Positions 1 through 8,939 of a stretch of DNA of 64,000 nt are shown here, in pieces (the first letter of the stretch is position 1; the number at the start of each line of letters is the position of its first letter). The notes beneath the pieces were generated by a model, which was not told the origin of the DNA, made no database searches, and was given only the letters and a program-made list of their open reading frames with translations. Source of the DNA: J054 sp965221985 (GTDB lineage Bacteria; Pseudomonadota; Gammaproteobacteria; Steroidobacterales; GCA-2729495); contig OZ244928.1 in the NCBI GenBank assembly GCA_965221985.1, forward strand, positions 868,001-932,000, in the 5' to 3' direction. The position numbers and the translations under genes were made by a program.

Positions 1-1
1 T

Positions 2-244
2 CGTTGCGTGATTGCATTCGTGGCAACGGCCCAGGATTCTGCGCCCATCATTTCCGACGGTGTTTGGGATGGACACATCGCCCTCGGAGCTAAGGGTCAT
101 GGCGGTTTTGGATATGATCCATTGTTTATTGATCCCGATTCGGGTCGGCATTCGGCCCAACTCAGCCCGGCGGAAAAACACCGCCGTAGCCATCGGGGCC
201 AGGCCATCCGAGCCTTACGAGAGCGACTGACGGCAGACCCGTGA
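2..244 (+). CDS. rdgB: RdgB/HAM1 non-canonical purine NTP pyrophosphatase, C-terminal part
   Basis: Hydrolyses dITP, XTP and ITP to the monophosphate and keeps deaminated purines out of DNA. Only the last ~80 codons are in the window; the gene enters from the left edge. The reading frame shows the family signature GHGGFGYDPLF, then the conserved EKHRRSHRGQA block (usually EKNxxSHRGxA) that closes the nucleotide pocket. The upstream residues also fit the family strand before it. The stop is TGA at 242-244. The family assignment is secure; start and N-terminus cannot be seen. Confidence 0.9.
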   Translation, partial: RCVIAFVATAQDSAPIISDGVWDGHIALGAKGHGGFGYDPLFIDPDSGRHSAQLSPAEKHRRSHRGQAIRALRERLTADP

Positions 245-616
245 TCGCCGTGGAGCGAGGGTTTTTATTCACAGCCGAGCCCGTTTCTCGATAATTCATG
301 TAGATAAGGGGTTACAGATAAGCTCTCGCGTCTGGAAATCGTTGTAAGCTATTAATAATAAAGCCTTTAATATGATTGGCTATTTCTTGGCCAATTTGCC
401 ATTTTTGCTTATGAGACAGGTCCTTGCCGCTGTCACGGCGTATTCTTCCACAGAGTTATCCACAGATTCTGTGGATAACAAACCGCAAATTGGCCATTTT
501 GACTTGCCGCGATGCGGCGGAACGATTTAGGCATTGCCTGGTCTGGCCTGAACCGCTATCCTTCGCCACCCTTTTTACGCAGCGATGGCGTCACCCGAGC
601 CCCGGAACAGAAAATC
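245..616. other. Intergenic stretch rdgB-rpmE with AT-rich segment and facing DnaA boxes
   Basis: This 372-base gap holds no convincing gene. Bases 310-420 are clearly more AT-rich than the flanking genes (for example the run around 345-375). They are followed by two perfect DnaA boxes in inverted orientation (456-478). A short motif, roughly AATTTGCCATTTT, occurs near 393 and again in similar form near 487. The rpmE promoter must lie here, but no single -35/-10 pair stands out. Confidence 0.5.
456..478. promoter_or_regulatory. Inverted pair of consensus DnaA boxes
   Basis: TTATCCACA at 456-464 and its exact reverse complement TGTGGATAA at 470-478 are separated by 5 bases, forming a perfect palindrome around the spacer. 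Both match the strict DnaA box TTATNCACA. AT-rich DNA lies directly upstream. It could be part of a replication origin, a DnaA titration site, or DnaA control of rpmE; sequence alone does not decide. Confidence 0.65.
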
Positions 617-823
617 ATGAAGGCTGAAATTCATCCCGATTACCAAGAAGTTCAGGTGAGCTGCAGCTGTGGCAATTCCTTCGCCACGCGTTCCACACTC
701 TCGGGTAAGTTGCACATCGAGGTTTGTTCTGCCTGCCATCCGTTTTATACGGGTAAGCAGAAAATCCTCGATACGGCGGGCCGTGTCGATAAATTCCGCC
801 GTAAGTACGGAATGAGCAGCTAG
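617..823 (+). CDS. rpmE: 50S ribosomal protein L31, zinc-binding type
   Basis: Structural protein of the large ribosomal subunit, 68 residues. The start is ATG at 617, where the L31 N-terminus (MKAEIHPDYQ) begins; the frame is open further upstream but the extra residues do not belong to the family. Cysteines in SCSCGN and VCSACHPFYTGKQ are the four zinc ligands of the C+ type of L31, so this is the zinc-requiring paralogue, not the Zur-induced zinc-free form (ykgM/rpmE2). It is monocistronic here, with gltA downstream on the same strand 270 bases away. Confidence 0.95.
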   Translation: MKAEIHPDYQEVQVSCSCGNSFATRSTLSGKLHIEVCSACHPFYTGKQKILDTAGRVDKFRRKYGMSS

Positions 824-1092
824 AGTCGTATTGTTGGCGCTTGGTTTTATCTAGACGGATTCTAGTTTTGCGCGGTTCGTCGTGCACGAATCCGTCGCCT
901 AACTTATAATAACGGGTTCTACGCTAGGACTTGTACCTTGTTTTGTTCGTGTGACGGGGCAATCTGGTCCTAAATCTTGTGGCGGACTTTCTTAGGAGTC
1001 CGGACCCGAGGAGATTGCTAGGAGGAGATTGCTAGTGGTCCATCGAGCACGGGCAAGGCGTGCTTGCGTGTATCAAAGCCGGAAAAAAATTA
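824..1092 (+). other. rpmE-gltA intergenic region: hairpin, -10 box, 14-bp tandem duplication
   Basis: A 9-bp stem GACGGATTC/GAATCCGTC (854-862 with 888-896) encloses a 25-base loop that can itself pair; no T-run follows, so it is not a typical terminator. TATAAT at 905-910 is a perfect -10 box, with a poor -35, and could serve gltA with a leader of about 175 bases. CGGACT/AGTCCG (983-988/997-1002) forms a small hairpin. GAGGAGATTGCTAG occurs twice in tandem (1008-1021, 1022-1035). Confidence 0.4.
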
Positions 1093-2388
1093 ATGAGCGG
1101 ATCAAAATTTCTACTCCAAAATCCCGAAACTGGTCAGCAGACGGAGTTGCCTGTGCGCCACCCAACTCTGGGACCCGATGTTGTAGATATTCGATCTCTC
1201 CATGCGGATCAAAAAGTTTTTACCTATGACCCGGGTTTTGGTGTCACCGGTTCGTGTGAAAGCAAGATTACCTTTATTGATGGTTCCAAGGGGATACTGC
1301 TCTATCGTGGATACCCGGTAGAGCAGCTCGCGAAGAAGAGTTCATACCTAGAGGTCGCTTATATCCTCTTATATGGAGAGCTGCCCACAGCCGATGAGCT
1401 TGATGAATTCAAGCATTCCATCCGCACGCATACCATGATCAATGAAACCATGTTGCGTTTGTTCAACGGGTTTCATCACGACGCGCATCCCATGGCCATG
1501 GTTGCGGGCGTCGTTGGGTCCATGTCGGCCTTTTATCACGATACGACGGATATTCATGATCCCCGTCATCGCGATATTTTCGCGCATCGCATCGTCGCGA
1601 AGTTGCCCACAATTGCAGCCGCTGCTTATAAGCATACGGTCGGGCAACCCTTTAGCTATCCGCGCAATGATCTCGACTATGCGGCGAACTTGTTGCAAAT
1701 GTTCTTCGCCGTGCCCGCCGAGCCCTACGAGGTCGATCCCATCGCCGCCGAGGCCATCGACCTATTGTTTACCCTGCATGCGGACCACGAGCAAAATTGC
1801 AGCACCTCCACGGTGCGCTTGGCCGGTAGTTCCGGAACCAATCCCTACTCGGCGGTGGCGGCAGGGATTGCGGCTTTATGGGGCCCGGCCCATGGCGGCG
1901 CCAATGAAGCTGTCCTGCGCATGCTCGAAGAAATCGGTTCTGTTGATCGAATCGAAAAGTACATTGATAAGGCGAAGGACAAGAATGACCCCTTCCGATT
2001 GATGGGATTTGGTCATCGTGTTTACAAGAATTTCGATCCGCGGGCGACCATTATTCGCGAAGCTGCGCACAAGGTTCTTGAGAAGCTTGGCCGGGTTGAT
2101 ACCCCCTTGTTTGATTTAGCGCGCCGCTTAGAAGAAATCGCTTTGCAAGACGAGTACTTTATCGAGAAGAAACTCTATCCCAACGTGGATTTCTATTCTG
2201 GAATTATCTACCGTGCTTTGGGCCTGCCGACTTCCATGTTCACGGTCATGTTCGCGATTGCTAGAACCGTGGGCTGGGTTGCCCATTGGCGCGAAATGAT
2301 TGCCGATCCTGAAGGCCGTATTGGCCGTCCTCGTCAGCTGTACACTGGTCCGGTGCGGCGAGACTATCTGGATCTTACCAAGCGCTAG
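1093..2388 (+). CDS. gltA: Citrate synthase, hexameric (type II) form
   Basis: Condenses acetyl-CoA and oxaloacetate to citrate, the first TCA step, in the cytoplasm. 431 residues from ATG 1093. The frame is open upstream to a GTG at 1060, but the protein family starts near MSGSKFLL and a purine-rich stretch precedes the ATG. Catalytic residues are visible: His in HGGANE (about residue 267), His in GHRVYK (about 308) and Asp in NVDFYSG (about 366). The length and N-terminal beta region fit the NADH-sensitive Gram-negative type. The 3' end overlaps the convergent gene by 14 bases. Confidence 0.96.
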   Translation: MSGSKFLLQNPETGQQTELPVRHPTLGPDVVDIRSLHADQKVFTYDPGFGVTGSCESKITFIDGSKGILLYRGYPVEQLAKKSSYLEVAYILLYGELPTADELDEFKHSIRTHTMINETMLRLFNGFHHDAHPMAMVAGVVGSMSAFYHDTTDIHDPRHRDIFAHRIVAKLPTIAAAAYKHTVGQPFSYPRNDLDYAANLLQMFFAVPAEPYEVDPIAAEAIDLLFTLHADHEQNCSTSTVRLAGSSGTNPYSAVAAGIAALWGPAHGGANEAVLRMLEEIGSVDRIEKYIDKAKDKNDPFRLMGFGHRVYKNFDPRATIIREAAHKVLEKLGRVDTPLFDLARRLEEIALQDEYFIEKKLYPNVDFYSGIIYRALGLPTSMFTVMFAIARTVGWVAHWREMIADPEGRIGRPRQLYTGPVRRDYLDLTKR

Positions 2389-3016
2389 GTGGTGATTGAT
2401 CCTGCGCTACGGATATTATTCCGCGCAATCTAGCTGTTCCCGCTCTTTCCATCGGACGTCCGTTAACCGGGCTCAACGGTGGATGTCCGCGCCGCCGTTG
2501 GGGAATTATCGAGGCGACGCATTCATGATCGCCACAATAAAACCGAAACCCGGGCAGCTCTACAGTCTCACCGCGGCGCCATTGATGCCGTCGCCGCACA
2601 CTCTTGTGCTTGATACCGAGCGCATCTAGTTTGCGGGCAATATCTTCGGGCGCATCCGCAAATAAATGTATTTCGATAGCCACATGTTCAGTCGCGTTTC
2701 CGGCGAGTACCGGTCCTACCAAGCGGGGTTGAAATACATCCAGTTGCTCCATAATCCCAAGGGCCGCTTTGCGGAGTTCCTGGAGTAGGGACTCTTGCGT
2801 ATCGCCGCGAAAAATTTTCTGGCGCGATGTTAAGGCTGCCTCGATTTCAGCGTTGGTCGGTAAAGCAGTGTTGCCCCGTAGGCCCAGCTTATCGAGCGCG
2901 CGTGATTTAGCAGCACGGTAATCGGTGACGCCATCTTCAAGCATCAGGCGCGCCGCTGCATCAGCGATGGTGGTGCGCTGTTGATCGACGCGATGGCCGT
3001 TTTTTCTTTTTGTCAC
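2375..3016 (-). CDS. Conserved hypothetical protein (nucleotidyltransferase-like family of gammaproteobacteria)
   Basis: 213 residues, GTG start at 3016. The N-terminus (DQQRTTIADAAARLMLEDG) and a basic helical half are followed by a region resembling small nucleotidyltransferase-like proteins seen next to core genes in other gammaproteobacteria (FQPRLVGPVLAGNATEHVAI, then a strand with IHLFAD). The GS...DxD catalytic pattern of true nucleotidyltransferases is not clear, so no activity is claimed. It faces gltA and overlaps its end by 14 bases; PBP1A lies upstream on the same strand 36 bases away, so the two may share a transcript. Confidence 0.6.
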   Translation of the reverse strand: MTKRKNGHRVDQQRTTIADAAARLMLEDGVTDYRAAKSRALDKLGLRGNTALPTNAEIEAALTSRQKIFRGDTQESLLQELRKAALGIMEQLDVFQPRLVGPVLAGNATEHVAIEIHLFADAPEDIARKLDALGIKHKSVRRRHQWRRGETVELPGFRFYCGDHECVASIIPQRRRGHPPLSPVNGRPMERAGTARLRGIISVAQDQSPPSAW

Positions 3017-3052
3017 GGCTTGAATTCAATGCTGCTAAACGGAAAGAATTTC

Positions 3053-5659
3053 TTAAAAAATAAATTCTTCTTCCGCGGATTCCGAGTCAGTGCCGCTGAA
3101 CAAGGGGCCGCTGTCTTCGGTCATGCGCTCCGGTAGATGACCTTCCTCAAATATTTCGAAAATCGCGCCGGCATAGCCCGCCGGGGCTACCAGTCCCGAC
3201 TCGGGATCAATGCGCACGCTGACGATGCCCCGGGGCCGGCTAATGCTCGCGTTGGGCGCTTGGGCTAAGGCATCACTCATGAAATATTTCCACATGGGTA
3301 GCGCAGTCCGGCTGCCTTCTTCGCCAGCGCCCAGAGAACGTTCTTGGTCGAAGCCGACCCAGGCCGTTGCTACGAGATCTCCGTTGAAGCCGCTGAACCA
3401 GGCATCGCGGCGATCGTTGGAGGTGCCGGTTTTACCCGCGATATCATTGCGGCCGAGGTCGCGCGCCCGCCGGCCCGTGCCACGCCGAATCACGTCGCGC
3501 ATCATGTCGTAAATCAAATAGGCGTTGGTGGCTGAAACCACGCGCTCCGCCGGTTTCACATAGCCGCGCACAAAGCGTGGCGCATCATTCGCCGTGGGCC
3601 GCCAAGATTCGGCGTGCCGAATCATCGCCTCAAGATCAGGATAATCGGGTACTTCATCGCCTGGGCCAGGCGGCACTGCGTTGGGTAGAATCTGCGCACG
3701 CGCTTGTCCTAATTCGTCGCTTGCGCGATTCATTTCCCGCACGGCTTTAAGGGCAGCTTCGCGGTCTTCGCCTTCCAAAGCGCATTCCTCACAAACAACA
3801 ACTGGTGCTGCGCTAAACACTATTTCGTCTTCGCCATTCAGAATGCGTTCTATCAAATAAGGCTCGGTGCGAAACCCACCGCTGGCGAAAGTGGCGTAGC
3901 CTGCGGCGACGTCTAGTGGGGCTGCTCCGCCGCTGCCCAGGGCCAGCGAGGAATCGCGCGGCAGCGCGCTATCAGGTAGACCAAAGCCACTGATGTAGTC
4001 TGCTGCTTTGGCGATACCCGTACCCAGCAAGATGCGTACCGATACCAGATTGAGAGACCGCACTAGCGCTTCGCGTAGCCGGGTGGGGCCGTTGAAGCTG
4101 CGGGAATAATTCTCCGGGCGCCAGGTTTCCTCGAGCTTCTCATCTTCGAAGACAACCGGTGCGTCGTTGACCACAGTGGACGGCGTAAAGCCGTGCGCCA
4201 GGGCAGCTGAATAGATGAATGGCTTAAAGGACGAGCCCGGTTGCCGGCGGCTTTGCACGGCCCGATTGAACTTGCTCGCGGCAAAGTCGAAGCCGCCCGT
4301 CAAGGCAACAATGGCGCCGTCATGTGGGTCAATGGCCACGAATGCAGCCTGGGCTTCGGGCAGCTGGCCCAGCAGCCAGCCCTTATCTTTGCTGTATAAA
4401 AGTTGAACCACGTCCCCGGCTTTTACAAGCTCGTCCACGGATGCGGGTTCGTCACCGATGGTGTTGTCGTTGATATAGCGGGGCCACTTCAACACGTCCC
4501 AAGCAAGTTGTGCGTATCCGCGCCCGCGAATGAACACTTCAGCACTGTTGTCGCCGGGGTTCGTACTCAGCACTACGGCGGTGTGTAGATCCCGGTAGTT
4601 CGGGTATTGCGCTATAACACGGCTGAGAATTCTTTCACGGTCTTCAGGCTCCAGCTGAGGATCCACCTGGGCGAGGGCGTTTTGCGCCACGGGTCCTCGG
4701 TATCCATGGCGTCGATCGTATTCCAACAAAGCTGAGCGCAGAGATGTGGTGGCGGAATTCTGTAGGCGGCCGTCTATCGTGGTGACGACCTTGTAACCCG
4801 CCGTATACGCTTCATCGCCGAACCGCTTGAAGATATCCGCCCGCACCATTTCCGCGACATAGCGCGCGCGTAGTGCGACCCTTGGACCATGCAGACGAGA
4901 CATCATGGGAGTTTCGAGCGCCTGCTCGTAGTCATCGGCAGAAATATGGTTTAGCTCCAGCATTCGGCGCAAGACATAGGCGCGTCGTTCCGTGGCCCGG
5001 TCAATATCGGTGACGGGATTCAGGGCTGATGGCGCCTTGGGCAAGCCTGCTATCGTGGCGGCCTCAGCAATGCTTAGCTGCTGCAGCGGCTTGCCAAAAT
5101 AAACTTCGGCGGCGGCGCCTACGCCGTAGGCCCGCTGCCCGAGAAATATCTTGTTCAAGTAAAGCGCGAGAATTTCTTCTTTGCTAAATTCACGCTCGAT
5201 TTGCATGGCCAAAATTAGCTCTTTCGCTTTGCGGATAAAGGAGCGTTCCCGCGTTAAGAAGTAAACCCGCGCCAATTGCTGCGTAATGGTGCTGCCACCC
5301 TGACTCCGCGATCCGGTCAGGACCAAATTCGCGGTTGCACGAATGATGCCTTGGTAGTCAAATCCGGGATGTTCGAAAAAACGATCATCTTCAGCGGCCA
5401 GAAAGGCTTGGATGACATGCTCGGGTATCTCCTCGTATTCGACGGGCGTGCGCCGTTTCTCGCCAATTTGATCGAGCAAGCGTCCATCGCGACTGTAAAT
5501 GCGCAATGGCGTTTGTAATTGCACATCGCGCATGGTTTCGGCCGAAGGCAGGCCAGGTTTGAAGTAGTAGTAGGCGCCAGTGACGGCTGCTACCCCCACC
5601 AAAGCGAGGCTGAGCGCAATGCCGAGCAGAAAGAGTAGCGCTGGTCTTAAGAATCTCAT
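3053..5659 (-). CDS. mrcA: Penicillin-binding protein 1A, bifunctional class A PBP
   Basis: Polymerises lipid II and cross-links peptidoglycan in the periplasm, anchored by one N-terminal membrane segment (about residues 5-30). 868 residues, normal for PBP1A. The glycosyltransferase domain shows EDDRFFEHPG (catalytic Glu about residue 90) and GGSTITQQLAR. The transpeptidase domain shows SSFK (nucleophile Ser about 476), SLN and KTGTSNDRRDAW. The insert between the domains and the acidic C-terminal tail are typical of PBP1A rather than 1B. It is divergent from pilM, an arrangement common in gammaproteobacteria. Confidence 0.95.
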   Translation of the reverse strand: MRFLRPALLFLLGIALSLALVGVAAVTGAYYYFKPGLPSAETMRDVQLQTPLRIYSRDGRLLDQIGEKRRTPVEYEEIPEHVIQAFLAAEDDRFFEHPGFDYQGIIRATANLVLTGSRSQGGSTITQQLARVYFLTRERSFIRKAKELILAMQIEREFSKEEILALYLNKIFLGQRAYGVGAAAEVYFGKPLQQLSIAEAATIAGLPKAPSALNPVTDIDRATERRAYVLRRMLELNHISADDYEQALETPMMSRLHGPRVALRARYVAEMVRADIFKRFGDEAYTAGYKVVTTIDGRLQNSATTSLRSALLEYDRRHGYRGPVAQNALAQVDPQLEPEDRERILSRVIAQYPNYRDLHTAVVLSTNPGDNSAEVFIRGRGYAQLAWDVLKWPRYINDNTIGDEPASVDELVKAGDVVQLLYSKDKGWLLGQLPEAQAAFVAIDPHDGAIVALTGGFDFAASKFNRAVQSRRQPGSSFKPFIYSAALAHGFTPSTVVNDAPVVFEDEKLEETWRPENYSRSFNGPTRLREALVRSLNLVSVRILLGTGIAKAADYISGFGLPDSALPRDSSLALGSGGAAPLDVAAGYATFASGGFRTEPYLIERILNGEDEIVFSAAPVVVCEECALEGEDREAALKAVREMNRASDELGQARAQILPNAVPPGPGDEVPDYPDLEAMIRHAESWRPTANDAPRFVRGYVKPAERVVSATNAYLIYDMMRDVIRRGTGRRARDLGRNDIAGKTGTSNDRRDAWFSGFNGDLVATAWVGFDQERSLGAGEEGSRTALPMWKYFMSDALAQAPNASISRPRGIVSVRIDPESGLVAPAGYAGAIFEIFEEGHLPERMTEDSGPLFSGTDSESAEEEFIF

Positions 5660-6098
5660 GGAAAAATCACGAATATACCCTTGCCTTGGCTGGGTCGATT
5701 ATGCATATTGGCGGCGGTTTTTGGGCAAACTCGTTGAAAGGCGGGGGCGCAAAGCTACCGGTCTACGGGGCTGACGGGACGAGCGGATCACTTAAGATTC
5801 GGCGTTTTATGGGTCGGATTCTAGGACAGCGGAGCTGCCGGGCTACATCTGGGCGCTTTTGCCTTTGGTGGTCCGTAACTCCCTTTCCGGGTTCTAACTC
5901 TTTGAAACCCTTAGATTCCAAGCATTTAGACGGCTATAACCGCTATTTCGGGCCGGTACTGGGCGCCAAATATTTGGGCCGGGGAACTGAGACCTAGTCT
6001 ACAGTACTTCCCCTGTACCTAAATATATAGTTAAATGGGGTTGCTAAGGTGTCAAGCGATAATCGTTTCACAAGCTCCGGACTTAGAAGGGAAAACAC
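5660..6098. other. Divergent mrcA/pilM promoter region
   Basis: 439 bases between divergent genes. A frame of about 100 codons is open on the plus strand (5686-5997) but has no family resemblance and no ribosome site, so it is not called. TATATA at 6024-6029 and GATAAT at 6058-6063 are possible -10 boxes for pilM; neither has a good -35. TACAG at 6000 and CTGTA at 6013 form a short inverted repeat. No sigma-54 GG-N10-GC promoter was recognised. Confidence 0.4.
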
Positions 6099-7160
6099 GT
6101 GCTTTTCGGATCACGTTCCAAGCCTCTTGTAGGGCTTGACATAACGACTTCGTCCATCAAGCTGGTGGAGTTGGCTAAAAGCGGTCGTAGCTACCGCGCT
6201 GAGTGCTATTCAGCCGAGCCAACCCCCCCCAGTTCGATAAACGATAAAACCATCGTTGACGCCGATGCGGTGGGCGAGGCGATTCGCCGGGCCGTCAAGC
6301 GCTCGGGCTCATCCAGCGATGAGGTAGCCATTGCCATCAGCGGTGATGCGGCGATCACCAAAGTGATCCAGATGCCTCGAGGCCTAAGCCAGAACGAGCT
6401 TGAGGGCCAAGTTGAGATTCAAGCAGATCAATACATTCCCTTCCCCATGGAAGAAGTTAGTTTTGATTTTGAGGTCTTAGGTCCGTCCGCCAACGACCCG
6501 GAAATGAATGACGTGCTGTTGGTGGCGACTCGCACCGAGAACGTGGACCAGCGCAAAGCCGCCGTGGAGGCGGCTGGGCTACGTGCCCGTGTAGTGGACG
6601 TCGAGGCCTTCGCCCTGGAAAACGCCTGCGCATTGTTAGCGCATCAAATGCCCGATGCCGGCCGCGATCATGTCATCGCCCTAGTGGACTTCGGCGCCAG
6701 CAACACCACTTTTAGTGTTCTGGAAGACATGCGGGTGATTTATACGCGAGATTTTTCTTTTGGCGGTCAGCAGCTCACCGAAGAAATAATGCGCACCTAC
6801 GGGCTTAGCTTGGAAGATGCCGGCCGCGCTAAGAAAGAAGGTGGCTTACCGAGTAACTATCAACCTGAAGTGCTCGATCCCTTTATCGACGACATGACTC
6901 AGCAAGTCAGCCGTTCGCTGCAATTTTTTCTCGCATCCGGCGGCGGGCGTGAGCAGCCCGATCAGATCTTGGTACTGGGCGGTTGCGCAAACGTTCCGGG
7001 TGTCGCTGATTTGGTGGCCAGCAAAGTTGGCATTCCGACCGAGATTGGCGATCCTTTGGGACAAATGAAAGTATCCTCTCGAGCAAAATCCCAGGGCGTG
7101 CGCAAGGATGCTACGGCCTTGCTGACTGCTTGCGGGTTAGCCCTGCGGAGTTTCGACTGA
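6099..7160 (+). CDS. pilM: Type IV pilus assembly protein PilM
   Basis: Actin-like cytoplasmic protein that binds the PilN N-terminus and links the pilus alignment complex to the assembly ATPases. 353 residues; GTG start at 6099 with AGAAGGG upstream. The FtsA/PilM fold is seen from the phosphate-1 strand GLDITTSSIKLVEL (about 11-24) through LVDFGASNTTFSVL (phosphate 2) to ILVLGGCANVPG (adenosine motif). A run of eight C (6223-6230) lies in codons 42-44. First gene of pilMNOPQ; the next start is 1 base after the stop. Confidence 0.95.
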   Translation: MLFGSRSKPLVGLDITTSSIKLVELAKSGRSYRAECYSAEPTPPSSINDKTIVDADAVGEAIRRAVKRSGSSSDEVAIAISGDAAITKVIQMPRGLSQNELEGQVEIQADQYIPFPMEEVSFDFEVLGPSANDPEMNDVLLVATRTENVDQRKAAVEAAGLRARVVDVEAFALENACALLAHQMPDAGRDHVIALVDFGASNTTFSVLEDMRVIYTRDFSFGGQQLTEEIMRTYGLSLEDAGRAKKEGGLPSNYQPEVLDPFIDDMTQQVSRSLQFFLASGGGREQPDQILVLGGCANVPGVADLVASKVGIPTEIGDPLGQMKVSSRAKSQGVRKDATALLTACGLALRSFD

Positions 7161-7161
7161 T

Positions 7162-7749
7162 ATGCCTCGCATTAATCTATTAGCTTGGCGTGAGGAGCTG
7201 CGTGCGCAGCGCCGCAATCAGTTCTTTACGGCATTGGGCCTTGCCGCAGGCTTGGCTGCGCTGATCATTGGCCTGTCTTATTTGACATTTAACTCGATCA
7301 TCGACCATCAACAGGAACGTAATCAGCTGTTGAAAGACGAGATAGCCAAGCTCGATAAGCGTATTGAAGAGATTATTGATCTGGAAGAAAAGAAAGATCG
7401 CTTGCTGGCGCGCATGGAAATTATCGAACAGCTGCAGCGCAGCCGGCCGGGCATCGTCCATGTATTTGAGGAAATAACGCGCACCTTGCCCGATGGTGTA
7501 TTTCTGAAATCAGTTAAGCAAACGGGCCGACGACTGGAAATTGTCGGTGCGGCCGAGTCCAACACGCGCGTCTCGGCCTTGATGCGGAATATCGATGCGT
7601 CGGAATGGTTGGGCAATCCCGATCTAGAGGTTGTTGAAGTCAAGCGTGAGCGGGGCGCAAATGCCAATACGAATGCGCGCGCGAGCGAGTTCACGGTGTT
7701 TGCGGACCAAGTAGGTACTGGCAGCGAAGACGAGGAGGATTTGGAATGA
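7162..7749 (+). CDS. pilN: Type IV pilus assembly protein PilN
   Basis: Inner-membrane alignment protein that pairs with PilO in the periplasm and is held by PilM in the cytoplasm. 195 residues. The N-terminal PilM-binding motif MPRINLLAWREE is intact, followed by one membrane helix (about 20-43), a charged coiled coil (about 45-85) and the small ferredoxin-like periplasmic domain. The C-terminal tail is acidic. It overlaps pilO by 4 bases, indicating translational coupling. Confidence 0.94.
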   Translation: MPRINLLAWREELRAQRRNQFFTALGLAAGLAALIIGLSYLTFNSIIDHQQERNQLLKDEIAKLDKRIEEIIDLEEKKDRLLARMEIIEQLQRSRPGIVHVFEEITRTLPDGVFLKSVKQTGRRLEIVGAAESNTRVSALMRNIDASEWLGNPDLEVVEVKRERGANANTNARASEFTVFADQVGTGSEDEEDLE

Positions 7750-8372
7750 ATTTCCTCGACGAACTTCGCAATCTAGACTTTAACGACATTGGCCGGTGGC
7801 CCTTCCTGTTTCGGGCCTTGTTTGTGGTCTTATTTTTGGTCATTGCCGTTGGTGCCGGATTTTATTTTCTGGTTTACAAGGAACAAATGCCGCGCCTGGA
7901 AAAAGCCCAAGCCGAGGAAGTGGAGCTTAGAAACAGGTTCGAGCTTAAGCAGCGAAAAGCGGCCAACTTCGATGCCTATAAAATTCAGCTTGCGGAAATT
8001 GAAAGTTCTTTTGGCACCATGCTACGGCAGCTGCCTGGTAAGACAGAAATTCCGAACTTGCTAGTGGATATTTCTCAGACCGGCTTAGCCGCCGGCTTGC
8101 AGGAAGAGCTCTTCCAACCCATGAATGAGCTGCAAAAGGATTTTTACGCTGAGAAGCCCATCAAGATTCGCTTGAAAGGTGACTATCACGAGTTCGGCCG
8201 CTTCGTTAGCGATATTGCCGCACTACCGCGGATCGTTACCTTGCACGATATTGAAATTGCGCCGCAAAGAGGCGAAGAAGACTCGACCGATTCACTGGTT
8301 CTGAACGTGACGGCCAAGACTTATCGCTATCTCGACGAAGAGCAGACGGATGATTCGGGTGATGCTCAATGA
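7746..8372 (+). CDS. pilO: Type IV pilus assembly protein PilO
   Basis: Partner of PilN in the alignment subcomplex that joins the inner-membrane motor to the PilQ secretin via PilP. 208 residues with a short cytoplasmic segment, one membrane helix (about 20-44), a coiled coil to about residue 95 and a C-terminal ferredoxin-like domain containing the conserved stretch KIRLKGDYHEFGRFVSDIA. It overlaps pilN and pilP by 4 bases each. Confidence 0.94.
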   Translation: MNFLDELRNLDFNDIGRWPFLFRALFVVLFLVIAVGAGFYFLVYKEQMPRLEKAQAEEVELRNRFELKQRKAANFDAYKIQLAEIESSFGTMLRQLPGKTEIPNLLVDISQTGLAAGLQEELFQPMNELQKDFYAEKPIKIRLKGDYHEFGRFVSDIAALPRIVTLHDIEIAPQRGEEDSTDSLVLNVTAKTYRYLDEEQTDDSGDAQ

Positions 8373-8881
8373 ATTGTCTGAGCGCAAGTAAGTATCTGGT
8401 CATATTTTTGCTGGCGGCAATGGCTACCGGTTGCGGCGGCGATATGGATGATTTGTTGGAATATATGGACGAGGTTAAATCACGTCCGGGCGGTCGCATC
8501 GACCCCTTACCGCAAATCAAGCCCTATCAGACTTTTGCCTATGAGGCGGAAAATTTGCGGTCGCCCTTCGTGCCGGACGGACAGCCCACCGCGGCTGTGG
8601 CGGCTGGTCCCAAGCCATTGGCCAATCGAAGCAAAGAATATCTGGAGCAGTTTCCCTTGGATACGCTTGCGATGGTGGGCATCTTGGAGATGGACGGCAG
8701 ATATTATGGACTGGTTCAGGCCGGGGATGGCCTGGTGCATAGAGTGTTGCCCGGCAGTTTTGTGGGCCAAAACGACGGCCGAATTACTTCAATTTCAGAA
8801 TCGGAGATCCAGGTCGAAGAGCTGGTTCCCGATGGCATTGGCGGCTTCTTCAAACGAACCGCGGCGATAGGTCTGGACTAA
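8369..8881 (+). CDS. pilP: Type IV pilus lipoprotein PilP
   Basis: Inner-membrane lipoprotein that connects PilN/PilO with the PilQ secretin. 170 residues with lipobox ATGC (Cys about 22). The family pattern is visible: LLEYMDEVKSRPGGRIDPLP, then LRSPF, then LDTLAMVGILEMDG and a beta-rich C-terminus (VLPGSFVGQNDGRI) forming the HR domain that docks on the secretin. It overlaps pilO by 4 bases. Confidence 0.94.
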   Translation: MNCLSASKYLVIFLLAAMATGCGGDMDDLLEYMDEVKSRPGGRIDPLPQIKPYQTFAYEAENLRSPFVPDGQPTAAVAAGPKPLANRSKEYLEQFPLDTLAMVGILEMDGRYYGLVQAGDGLVHRVLPGSFVGQNDGRITSISESEIQVEELVPDGIGGFFKRTAAIGLD

Positions 8882-8939
8882 CATGGTGGTAGAACTGCAA
8901 GGCAGCGCCACTCTGGGGAGCGTGTGGGAGTACGTGAAG

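Noticed and set aside
854..896. Terminator of rpmE
   Set aside because: The 9-bp stem is good, but the loop is long and no T-run follows; listed only as a hairpin in the intergenic entry.
5686..5997. 103-codon plus-strand frame between mrcA and pilM
   Set aside because: No ribosome site, no recognisable domain, composition unlike neighbouring proteins; lies in a divergent promoter region.
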